Shown here piece by piece: positions 1-6,889 of a DNA stretch of 12,436 bases. The notes under the pieces were generated by a model. The model saw only the letters and a program-made list of their open reading frames with translations. It was not told where the DNA came from and made no database searches. The number at the start of each line of letters is the position of its first letter. Within the stretch, counting starts at the first letter, position 1. This DNA comes from Parafilimonas sp. (lineage in GTDB: Bacteria; Bacteroidota; Bacteroidia; Chitinophagales; Chitinophagaceae), in NCBI GenBank assembly GCA_025927795.1, contig JAICKT010000094.1:1-12436 (forward strand), in the 5' to 3' direction. The translations under genes and the position numbers were made by a program.

Positions 1-255
1 AAAATGATTATGCGTGTGCCCGGCATCGGTATTCAATCAGCAAAAAAAATTGTAGAAGCAAGAAAGTTTAATCAGCTCAATACGTTGCACTTGCAAAAAA
101 TTGGTATTGCATTAAACCGTGCAAAATATTTTATTACAACAACAGATGTGCATTATTTAAAAGATTATCAGCCCATGCAGATAAAAGAATTTATTCTTAA
201 TGAAGGCAGGAGTAAATACGAAACAAATTTTTCAACACAGATGAAAATGTTTTGA
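1..255 (+). CDS. Radical SAM protein, C-terminal end (TIGR03916-like putative DNA repair/modification enzyme), 5' truncated by window
   Basis: The reading frame is open from base 1, so this is the tail of a longer gene; about 84 codons are visible. The residues VPGIG followed by SAKKIVEAR form a helix-hairpin-helix of the kind that binds DNA backbone. The later stretch with IALNRAKYFITT matches, from memory, the C-terminal end of the 'putative DNA modification/repair radical SAM protein' family (TIGR03916). The CxxxCxxC cluster site expected near the N-terminus would lie outside the window, so the radical SAM assignment rests on this tail and on the neighbour. The next gene starts 32 bp downstream and belongs to the family that habitually accompanies TIGR03916, which strengthens the call. 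The exact reaction of the family is unknown to me. A different HhH protein is possible but less likely given the context. Confidence 0.75.
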   Translation, partial: KMIMRVPGIGIQSAKKIVEARKFNQLNTLHLQKIGIALNRAKYFITTTDVHYLKDYQPMQIKEFILNEGRSKYETNFSTQMKMF

Positions 256-287
256 TAAATCCTGTAAATCCTTTAATCCAATAAATC

Positions 288-1073
288 GTGGTTCAGACAA
301 TTATTTACAACGGCAGCTTTGAAAATTTTTTTACTGCCGTGTTTGAAATATATGAATATAAAATTGCCGAACCAGACATTCAAAAAGAAACCAGCGCAAA
401 CACAAGTTTATTTGGTGCACACATCGTTCATGAAAACGAAGAGAAGGCTGCAAGAGTTATAAAATCTCTACAACAAAAAATAACGCCGCTTGCTTTCAGG
501 AATTTATATAAATCTTTTTTGAGTGAATTGCCAAACATTGAAAATGTGATGCTGCGATACATTCGTTATGTTATTCAATCTTCTAATTCTGTTGAAAGAA
601 ATTTTAGCAACAGCGATGTTTTGATGATAGCACAAACTGCAAAAAAGGTTGACAGAGAAAAACATCGCATGGAAGCATTCATTCGTTTTCAAAAAACAAA
701 AGACAAATTGTATTATGCAATTGTGCAACCCGATTTTAATGTGCTTCCATTAATTATAAAACATTTTAAAGATCGGTATGCAGATCAGCGATGGTTAGTT
801 TATGACGTGCGCAGGAAATATGGTCTATACTATGATCGTGAAAATGTAACAGAAGTAAAAATTGATTTTACAGAAAGAATAAATGATACGCTTGCAAAAC
901 AAAATATTTATGATGATCAGGAAGATTTGTATCAATCGTTATGGCAGGTATATTTTAGTAGTGTCAATATCAAAGCAAGAAAAAATTTAAAGCTTCATAT
1001 TCAGCACATGCCTAAACGGTATTGGAAATATCTTACGGAAAAACAACCAACAGATTTAAAGAATGGTGTTTGA
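288..1073 (+). CDS. TIGR03915/DUF4130 family protein, predicted DNA metabolism partner of the radical SAM protein
   Basis: This 261-residue protein starts at GTG, 32 bp after the upstream stop. The start fits the family because a YNGSFENFFTAVFEIYE segment lies right at the N-terminus. Other family-like blocks are REKHRMEAFIRF (residues 123-134), YYAIVQPDFNVLPLI (142-156), RYADQRWLVYD (163-173) and HMPKRYWKYL (240-249). Relatives are encoded next to the radical SAM protein and some are fused to a uracil-DNA-glycosylase-like domain. Here the protein stops after the basic DUF4130 part, so no glycosylase domain is present. I infer an accessory role in DNA repair or base modification in the cytoplasm; the biochemical activity is not established. 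A decayed second copy lies at 6505-6753. A weak 7-bp hairpin (1118-1124 with 1135-1141) follows the gene and might end transcription, but its U-tract is poor. Confidence 0.85.
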   Translation: MVQTIIYNGSFENFFTAVFEIYEYKIAEPDIQKETSANTSLFGAHIVHENEEKAARVIKSLQQKITPLAFRNLYKSFLSELPNIENVMLRYIRYVIQSSNSVERNFSNSDVLMIAQTAKKVDREKHRMEAFIRFQKTKDKLYYAIVQPDFNVLPLIIKHFKDRYADQRWLVYDVRRKYGLYYDRENVTEVKIDFTERINDTLAKQNIYDDQEDLYQSLWQVYFSSVNIKARKNLKLHIQHMPKRYWKYLTEKQPTDLKNGV

Positions 1074-1103
1074 AAACCACTTAAGTTTTTTTTAACTATT
1101 ACA

Positions 1104-1197
1104 CATTGCTTGAAGGCAACCATTTATTTTAAACAATGGTTTTCTTATCAACTTTAATATGAAAAATAGGATTACGAAACCGGCAATCAAACAATAA
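1104..1197 (+). pseudogene. Remnant of a cupredoxin-lipoprotein gene start (leader plus 12 codons)
   Basis: This stretch resembles the leader and first codons of the intact cupredoxin gene at 6890. Both copies share the exact 10-mer AGGCAACCAT (1114-1123 and 6841-6850) at nearly the same distance from an ATG: 35 bases here, 39 there. From the ATG at 1159 the frame reads MKNRITKPAIKQ and then stops at 1195-1197. The intact protein begins MNNRIIKQAI, so the pattern M-x-N-R-I-x-K-x-A-I is kept. After that the similarity ends, so most of the gene has been lost. The remnant sits directly behind an intact DUF4130 gene, mirroring the dead DUF4130 copy in front of the intact cupredoxin gene. The match is short, so chance cannot be fully excluded, but the order and spacing support common origin. 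Confidence 0.6.
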
Positions 1198-1266
1198 ATT
1201 GCTTTAAAAATATATACTTCTCTTGCATAACGGTTACGAAATTTTATTAAGCGTCTCCTGAAATAT

Positions 1267-1274
1267 TAAATTTG
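1267..1274 (+). promoter_or_regulatory. Possible Bacteroidota -7 promoter element before the export operon
   Basis: TAAATTTG fits the Bacteroidota -7 consensus TAnnTTTG and lies 45 bp upstream of the permease start, a plausible place for the operon promoter. I see no TTG -33 element at the expected spacing, and such an octamer is common in AT-rich DNA, so this is only a weak candidate. Confidence 0.2.
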
Positions 1275-1318
1275 TATCATTTCATTAATCTACTTTAGTT
1301 CTACTTAAACTTTGGCTA

Positions 1319-2167
1319 TTGGGCAACAACGTAGAATGGGACTGGAAAATTGATCATAAGATCAGTTTATTTAACTGGAACCTTAAAGAAATATGGCAGT
1401 ACAAAGATTTGCTGATGCGCTTTGTGCGGCGTGATCTTATTGCCAATTACCAGCAAACAATTTTGGGCCCGTTCTGGATTTTATTACAGCCAATACTTAC
1501 AACCATTACATATTATATCATCTTTGGAAGAATTGCAAAGATTTCTACTGAAGGTATTCCGCCATTATTATTTTATTTGCCCGGCATTATTACCTGGAGC
1601 TATTTTTCAGATTGTCTCAACAGTACGATGTACACTTTTTTACAAAACTCAACTTTATTTTCAAAAGCATATTTTCCGCGACTTATTGTTCCGTTGAGCA
1701 ACGTCGTATCACATACTGTTCGCATGCTTGTACAACTAACTTTGTTTATTGTAATTTATGTTGTGTATGTTTTGATTAATCATTCCGCACATATTTCACC
1801 TGCCATAATTTTATTACCATTCGTGTTAGTGTTAACTGCGGCGTTTGCATTAGGCACAGGATTACTCATCAGTGTAATTACAGCGCGCTACCGCGATCTT
1901 GATTATGCACTGCAATTTATTTTGCGGTTATTCATGTTTGCAACACCGGTAATTTACCCGGCATCAATTGTTCCGGCTCAGTTAAAAACTTTATTTTGGC
2001 TTAACCCGCTTACACCCGCAATTGAAACATTCAGAACAGCATTTTTTTCAACAAATAATTTGGAAATACAACCATTGCTTATAGCAACTTTATTAACCAT
2101 AATTATTTTAATTGCCGGCATGGCTTTTTTTAAAAAGCTTGAAACAAAACTAATGGACATAATTTAA
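1319..2167 (+). CDS. ABC-2 type polysaccharide export permease (Wzm-like)
   Basis: This 282-residue inner-membrane protein would form the channel that moves a lipid-linked glycan across the inner membrane together with the ATPase encoded next. It has an amphipathic N-terminus, the family-like motif QQTILGPFW (residues 45-53), about six hydrophobic segments (roughly 50-70, 80-100, 125-153, 160-186, 197-217, 250-270), ARYRDLDYALQ near 189-199 and LNPLTPAIETFR at 228-239. These are typical of O-antigen and teichoic-acid type ABC-2 permeases, and the length is normal. The start is TTG: an in-frame stop lies at 1286-1288 and the first internal ATG is at codon 33, which would cut off the conserved SLFNWNLKEIWQYKDLL region. 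No clear ribosome binding site is visible. Its stop overlaps the ATG of the ATPase gene (TAATG), which implies translational coupling. Confidence 0.92.
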   Translation: MGNNVEWDWKIDHKISLFNWNLKEIWQYKDLLMRFVRRDLIANYQQTILGPFWILLQPILTTITYYIIFGRIAKISTEGIPPLLFYLPGIITWSYFSDCLNSTMYTFLQNSTLFSKAYFPRLIVPLSNVVSHTVRMLVQLTLFIVIYVVYVLINHSAHISPAIILLPFVLVLTAAFALGTGLLISVITARYRDLDYALQFILRLFMFATPVIYPASIVPAQLKTLFWLNPLTPAIETFRTAFFSTNNLEIQPLLIATLLTIIILIAGMAFFKKLETKLMDII

Positions 2168-3408
2168 TGAGTGCAGTGATTATAAAAGCAGAACATGTAT
2201 CAAAACATTATCGCCTTGGAAAATTAGGTTCGGGTCGTTTGCGCGAAGATGTTGTTACCTGGATAAAAAGAAAACCGGTTGCTGATGAAATAAATAATAA
2301 TTCAAAACAGGAAATATGGGCTTTGCGCGATGTGAGCTTTAATGTAGAGCAGGGCGAAGTGCTCGGTTTTATTGGCAACAATGGCGCGGGCAAATCAACG
2401 CTGCTGAAAATTATTTCACGCATAACGTTGCCCACACTGGGTTGTGTTTATGGCAAGGGAAGAATTGCAAGCCTGCTGGAAATAGGAACAGGTTTTCACA
2501 TTGAACTTACCGGCCGGGAAAATATTTATCTCAATGGCAATATACTTGGTATGAACAAAAAAGAAATTACATCAAGGCTCGCTGAGATAATTGAATTTTC
2601 CGGTGTTGAGCGTTTTATTGATACGCCTGTAAAAAGATATTCAAGCGGCATGTATATGCGGCTTGCATTTGCAGTGGCGGCACATCTTGATCCTGAAATT
2701 TTAATTGTTGATGAAGTGCTTGCTGTTGGCGATGCTGAGTTTCAGCGTAAGTGTTTAGGCAAGATGAAAGAAGTATCGGCACAACAAGGCAAAACAGTTT
2801 TGTTTGTGAGTCATAATATGCAGGCGCTGAAAAATCTTTGCAATCGCTGTATTGCATTGGACCATGGAAAAATTGTTGATGAAGGCAAACCTGAAAATGT
2901 AATTGCTAACTACCTGAAAGGGCAGCAAAATAATTTCACACACCAGTCTTATGATGCCCCGGAAGCCGCTCCGGGCAACAATTATATACGCATTAAAAAA
3001 GCAGAACTGGTTGCAGATTATCTTGATGGCTTTGATGTAATTGATATTCGCACGCCGTTAAATATTCATGTTGAATTTTGGTACCAGGATGTTGAGCCCG
3101 GCGATTTAATTGTGGGTATCCAGTTATTTAATTTTGCAGGTGATTGCATTTTTGATATTTGTTCCGAAAGAAAAAAATTTGAAAATGGTTTGATAGAAAT
3201 GAATTGTCATGTACCCGGAAACTTTTTAAACGATGGCTCATATTATGTTTCGGTTTCGTTTGTAAAAAATACAACGCAAAGAATTTTTTATTTTGATGCA
3301 TGTCTTTCATTTGAAGTAGAAGATTACAGAAAAGATACTGCCTGGTTTGGAAAATGGATCGGTTATGTGCGCCCTTCTTTTCCTGTAATTGTAAAGCCAA
3401 AACAGTAA
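2167..3408 (+). CDS. ABC transporter ATP-binding protein with C-terminal glycan-recognition domain (Wzt-like)
   Basis: This 413-residue cytoplasmic ATPase would power glycan export through the permease encoded just upstream. The nucleotide-binding domain has Walker A GNNGAGKST (residues 70-78), the variant signature YSSGM (158-162) usual in the Wzt/TagH branch, Walker B ILIVDE (178-183) and the switch histidine in VSHN (H216). Residues from about 245 to 413 form a second, beta-rich region (EFWYQD, IVGIQLFN, GSYYVSVSF, FEVEDY) like the Wzt C-terminal domain, which in characterised O-antigen exporters binds the modified non-reducing end of the chain. I infer that the exported polymer carries a specific terminal cap. 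The 1-base overlap with the permease gene and the 6-base gap to the next gene indicate one operon. Confidence 0.93.
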   Translation: MSAVIIKAEHVSKHYRLGKLGSGRLREDVVTWIKRKPVADEINNNSKQEIWALRDVSFNVEQGEVLGFIGNNGAGKSTLLKIISRITLPTLGCVYGKGRIASLLEIGTGFHIELTGRENIYLNGNILGMNKKEITSRLAEIIEFSGVERFIDTPVKRYSSGMYMRLAFAVAAHLDPEILIVDEVLAVGDAEFQRKCLGKMKEVSAQQGKTVLFVSHNMQALKNLCNRCIALDHGKIVDEGKPENVIANYLKGQQNNFTHQSYDAPEAAPGNNYIRIKKAELVADYLDGFDVIDIRTPLNIHVEFWYQDVEPGDLIVGIQLFNFAGDCIFDICSERKKFENGLIEMNCHVPGNFLNDGSYYVSVSFVKNTTQRIFYFDACLSFEVEDYRKDTAWFGKWIGYVRPSFPVIVKPKQ

Positions 3409-3414
3409 TTGTTC

Positions 3415-5460
3415 ATGCGCAAGTTTTCGCCTTATATTATAACACATATTTCTCTTGATGATGTTGACAAACTGGATCTAAAAAACAACAACTATTATAT
3501 TGTAATCTGGTGTAATAATACACCGCTGGGGCATATTTGGTTTGATGCGCAGAAACCCTTTTCTAAACAAATATTGTTTACTGAAATTAAAAATGCCATT
3601 CATAAAACGGTTGCATTTTATATGCGATACAATGCTATTATTGAATGGGAGAAATTTTTAGCTGAAGAAAATTTTTCAGTGCTAAATGAAATGCTTGCCG
3701 AAGCAATAAAAAATTTTAAAACATCTGTCACCAAAGAAAAAATTGAAACTATTTCGGTTGTTATTTGTACGCGTAACAGAGCAGCAGCACTGGAAAAATG
3801 TATTCAATCGCTTTTAAATAATGAGGATAAAAAATATGAACTTATTGTTGTTGATAATGCGCCGGATAATGATGATACAAAAAAAATAGTTGAACAATTT
3901 CCGGATGTGCGTTATGTGTTTGAAGAAAGAAAAGGTTTGGATATTGCACGCAACACCGGCGCGAAAGCTGCGTCACACAATATTATTGCTTACACTGATG
4001 ATGATGTACAAATACCCGCCAACTGGATAGCAAACATCAAATCCTGTTTTGCGAACCCGCTTACCATGGCGGTTACAGGACTTGTTATACCTGCAGAACT
4101 AAATACAGAAGCGCAATATATTTTTGAAAAAGACTGGAGCTTTAATAAAGGTTATTTGCCAACTGTTTTTAATCACCGCTATTTTCTCGATGCAAAAGAT
4201 GAAGGTGTTCCTGCATGGGATGTTGGTGCAGGCGCAAATATGGCTTTCCGGCGCGAAGCATTTAATCTTGCCGGGTTATTTGATGAACGATTAGATGTTG
4301 GCGCAGCAGGCTGCAGCGGCGACTCAGAAATGTGGTATCGCATTTTGGCTGAAGGATGGAACTGCGTTTATTTTCCGCACTTGTATGTTTTTCATGAGCA
4401 TCGTAAATCTTTAGAAGATTTGCGAAAGCAATTGTTCAGTTACATGAAAGGTCATGTTTGTGCTTTGCTGATACAACATGAAAGATATGGTCACAAAGGC
4501 AATTTAAAACGTGTGCAAAAAACTTTGCCGGCATATTATAAAAGCAGGTTTAAGAAAGAAATAAAAAAAATAATAACTGGTAAATTTTCTTCTATTGTTA
4601 CCGAAATAAAAGGATGCATAGCCGGTAAAAAATATTATAAGCAACATCAAAATACTGAACAAAATAATCGTCTGGATTTTCCGCAGGATTTATACAATGA
4701 TGTTGTTGTTGATGAACACACATTGGTCTCCATTGTTATTCCCTGTTATAACCAGGCGCATTTTTTAAAAGAAGCAATTGAAAGTGTGCTCAGCCAAACT
4801 TACAAAAATGTAGAAGTGGTTGTGGTTGATGATGGCTCAACTGATAATACACAGTTCGTTTGCAATTCTTATAATAACATAAAATATGTGCGCGCAGAAA
4901 GAGTTGGATTATCTGCTGCAAGAAATATTGGTGTACAATTTTCAAAAGGAGATTTTATTATTTTTCTCGATGCAGACGATTATTTATATCCCGGCGCAGT
5001 TGAAATAAACCTGTATTTTTTTTCGATGTATAAAAAAAATGCTTTCGTTTCTGGTATCTTTGATAAGATCGACGAAAAGGGATGTTATATACACTCAATT
5101 GCTGCTGAGTCTAAATCAAGCTTCATTTACCTTTCGCTGCTGCAGGGAAATTACATAGGGATGGAAGCAACTGTAATGTACAGACGTAAATTGTTCTTTT
5201 CTTTTCATTTTGATACACAACTAAAATCTTGTGAGGATTATGACTTGAATTTGCGTATAAGCAGGCATTTACCTGCATTGCATCATAAAAATAAATTGGC
5301 TGTATATCGAATGCATGAAAATAATATGTCAAAAAATAAAAATCAAATGTTAACTGCTGCTTTGTTCGTTTTAAAAAAGCAAAAAGAATTTTTATTGAAT
5401 AATGAAGAGAAAGTTGCTTATGAGCAAGGCATTCAAAACTGGATTAATTACTATTCTTAA
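3415..5460 (+). CDS. Tandem two-domain GT2 glycosyltransferase
   Basis: The protein has 681 residues from the ATG at 3415, six bases after the ATPase stop; a TTG two codons earlier (3409) is the alternative start. Residues 1 to about 110 form a small domain I cannot assign, with IVIWCNNTPLGHIWFD near 29-44. The first GT-A domain (about 112-330) begins SVVICTRNR and has VVDN, the metal-site cluster TDDDV (acidic residues 195-197) and WYRILAEGW. A basic linker (about 365-430) leads to the second GT-A domain (about 436-640), with SIVIPCYNQ, VVVDDGSTDN, LDADD (about 519-521) and a possible catalytic CEDYDLNLRIS. Both halves keep their nucleotide-sugar and metal motifs, so both are probably active and could add two different linkages, as in some bifunctional polysaccharide synthases. 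Sugar specificity cannot be read from the sequence. It probably acts on the cytoplasmic side of the inner membrane. Confidence 0.88.
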   Translation: MRKFSPYIITHISLDDVDKLDLKNNNYYIVIWCNNTPLGHIWFDAQKPFSKQILFTEIKNAIHKTVAFYMRYNAIIEWEKFLAEENFSVLNEMLAEAIKNFKTSVTKEKIETISVVICTRNRAAALEKCIQSLLNNEDKKYELIVVDNAPDNDDTKKIVEQFPDVRYVFEERKGLDIARNTGAKAASHNIIAYTDDDVQIPANWIANIKSCFANPLTMAVTGLVIPAELNTEAQYIFEKDWSFNKGYLPTVFNHRYFLDAKDEGVPAWDVGAGANMAFRREAFNLAGLFDERLDVGAAGCSGDSEMWYRILAEGWNCVYFPHLYVFHEHRKSLEDLRKQLFSYMKGHVCALLIQHERYGHKGNLKRVQKTLPAYYKSRFKKEIKKIITGKFSSIVTEIKGCIAGKKYYKQHQNTEQNNRLDFPQDLYNDVVVDEHTLVSIVIPCYNQAHFLKEAIESVLSQTYKNVEVVVVDDGSTDNTQFVCNSYNNIKYVRAERVGLSAARNIGVQFSKGDFIIFLDADDYLYPGAVEINLYFFSMYKKNAFVSGIFDKIDEKGCYIHSIAAESKSSFIYLSLLQGNYIGMEATVMYRRKLFFSFHFDTQLKSCEDYDLNLRISRHLPALHHKNKLAVYRMHENNMSKNKNQMLTAALFVLKKQKEFLLNNEEKVAYEQGIQNWINYYS

Positions 5461-5476
5461 TTTTGTGTACTATTTT

Positions 5477-6466
5477 ATGAGTGACCGCATTCCCTCTTCA
5501 CCCCCCGTTATTAAACCACTTCCGGAAAATATTGGAAGACCGTTATTGTCTGTAATGATTCCCGCTTATAATTGTTCGAAATTTTTAAGGCAGTGTTTGA
5601 ACAGTGTGTTGCAGCAAGACATGGGTTCTGCTAAAATGCAAATACAAGTAGTGGATGATTGCAGTACTGATACGAATGTGCAATTACTTGTTGAAGAAAC
5701 AGGGAAGGGAAGAATCGAATATTTCAGGCAGGAAAAAAATCGCGGCAGCCTGCGCAACTTTGAAACATGCATCAACCTTGCAAAAGGGAAATATATTCAT
5801 TTATTACACGGAGACGATTTTGTGGATGATGGTTTTTATAAAGAAATCGAAAGTTTGTTTAGGGATTATCCTGAAGCCGGAGTTGCATGCACGGCTTTTT
5901 GGTATGTTGACGATAATAATAAATTTCTTTATCCTAACGACAAAATAAGTAATGAACGTGGCATTCTTAATAACTGGTTAGAAACAATTGCCCAAGGTCA
6001 AAAACTGCAACCGCCCGCCGTTGTTGTTAAAAGAGAAGTGTATGAAAAACTGGGTAGCTTTTTTGGTGTGCATTACGGCGAAGACTGGGAAATGTGGGTT
6101 CGTACTGCGGCACATTATCCATTTGCTTTTATACCTGTAAAGCTTGCCAATTATCGCGTTCACGACAATGAAAATATTACTTCATTATATTTTCAGTCGG
6201 GCCAGCATATTAAAGACGTTTTGAAAACGATGGACACCGTACAAAATTATCTTCCTGAAAACAAGCGCAAAAAAATTAAAAGAAATGCGAAAAAACATTG
6301 GTCTGTTTATTATGCGCGCACATCTGATATGGTATATCACAAATATCACAACCCAAATCAGGCAATAGCCCAGGCAAGGCTTGCATTTGATATGAATAAA
6401 AACCTGACTACATTTTTCTTCCTGTTTAAAATGCACATCAAAAAATTGATTCGCTACAAACTATAA
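5477..6466 (+). CDS. GT2 family glycosyltransferase
   Basis: This is a 329-residue GT-A fold glycosyltransferase. It has LLSVMIPAYNCSKFL at the start of the fold (MIPAYN 27-32), VVDDCSTD (58-65), the metal-site region LLHGDD (109-114), GEDWEMWVR (191-199) in the acceptor/catalytic-base region and YRVHDNENIT (216-225). I chose the ATG at 5477, 16 bp after the previous stop, because it places the first beta strand about 22 residues from the N-terminus, as in relatives. An in-frame ATG at 5402 would overlap the upstream gene by 59 bp and add an unusual hydrophobic extension, so it is less likely. As the last gene of the operon it presumably adds a sugar to the glycan handled by the ABC exporter. 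Donor and linkage are unknown. Confidence 0.88.
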   Translation: MSDRIPSSPPVIKPLPENIGRPLLSVMIPAYNCSKFLRQCLNSVLQQDMGSAKMQIQVVDDCSTDTNVQLLVEETGKGRIEYFRQEKNRGSLRNFETCINLAKGKYIHLLHGDDFVDDGFYKEIESLFRDYPEAGVACTAFWYVDDNNKFLYPNDKISNERGILNNWLETIAQGQKLQPPAVVVKREVYEKLGSFFGVHYGEDWEMWVRTAAHYPFAFIPVKLANYRVHDNENITSLYFQSGQHIKDVLKTMDTVQNYLPENKRKKIKRNAKKHWSVYYARTSDMVYHKYHNPNQAIAQARLAFDMNKNLTTFFFLFKMHIKKLIRYKL

Positions 6467-6504
6467 GTCTTTCTGCAATAAAATATTTTATAGATACTTT
6501 TCTC

Positions 6505-6753
6505 GCTGCAATACATTCATTACATTATTTATTCTGCAATTCTGTTGAAAGAAATTTACAGTAAAGCAGATGTGCGGATGTTAAGCAGGACTGCAAAAAA
6601 AGTTGAACATGAAAAACATTGCATCGAAGTATTCATCCGCTTTTAAAAAATAAAGAATGAATTGTATTATGTACAAAAATATAAAACTGCATATTCACCA
6701 TGCCAAAGAGATACTGGAAATATCTCAATAAAAACAGCCCAAGGTTTTACTGA
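6505..6753 (+). pseudogene. Decayed duplicate of the TIGR03915/DUF4130 gene
   Basis: This segment aligns with the intact gene at 288-1073. Over 6569-6673 against 615-719 I count 78 of 105 identical bases, and the reading frame still gives TAKKV, EKH, FIRF and ELYYV. A TAA at 6644-6646 replaces the codon for Gln135. A one-base deletion near 6535-6543 and a frameshift near 6555-6565 break the frame upstream. About 260 bp are then missing (codons about 145-231 of the intact copy). The similarity resumes at about 6675, and from 6700 the frame reads MPKRYWKYL, identical to residues 241-249 of the intact protein, ending at TGA 6751-6753. The first 87 or so codons are not recognisable. It is clearly non-functional and old. 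It lies just upstream of the intact cupredoxin gene, the reverse of the arrangement at 288-1197. Confidence 0.88.
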
Positions 6754-6831
6754 ATAAATGTTCACTTAAACTATCTTAAACAAACACTCTCTATTTTAAC
6801 ATTTCATGCTCAAAAAATTTCATCATTAGTT

Positions 6832-6889
6832 ATTGCATACAGGCAACCATTAAATTGAAACAACAGTTTTTTTACTTAAACATTTTAGC
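6832..6889 (+). promoter_or_regulatory. Conserved leader of the cupredoxin gene, shared with 1104-1158
   Basis: The bases before the cupredoxin ATG resemble those before the dead copy at 1159, including the identical AGGCAACCAT and similar runs such as AAACAA followed by a T-tract. This is best explained by shared descent. It may contain the promoter or untranslated leader, but I see no clear TAnnTTTG element and no ribosome binding site. Confidence 0.35.

Noticed and set aside
504..728. Minus-strand open frame antisense to the DUF4130 gene
   Set aside because: The plus-strand frame carries clear family motifs, so this is a shadow.
1118..1141. Hairpin AACCATT/AATGGTT as a terminator for the DUF4130 gene
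   Set aside because: The stem is 7 bp and weak, the following T-tract is interrupted, and the matching leader at 6844 does not keep the hairpin. It is mentioned under the gene but not called.
1198..1318. Possible further cupredoxin-gene remnant or match to the bases after the cupredoxin stop (7261-7330)
   Set aside because: Only short, gapped AT-rich matches could be made, not distinguishable from chance by eye.
1422..1697. Open frame inside the permease gene in another frame
   Set aside because: It overlaps conserved permease codons entirely and its translation shows no domain.
3409..3414. TTG start two codons before the ATG of the tandem glycosyltransferase
   Set aside because: Possible, but the ATG at 3415 is a stronger start and only two residues later. 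No family information favours the TTG.
5402..5476. Longer start for the last glycosyltransferase (ATG at 5402 or 5420), adding a hydrophobic N-terminal stretch
   Set aside because: It overlaps the coding 3' end of the previous gene, and the ATG at 5477 gives the usual short lead-in to the GT-A fold. The hydrophobic stretch is probably a product of the overlapping frame.
6467..6504. Inverted repeat CTATAA/TTATAG after the last glycosyltransferase as operon terminator
   Set aside because: The stem is six A/T-rich pairs with a long loop and no proper U-tract.
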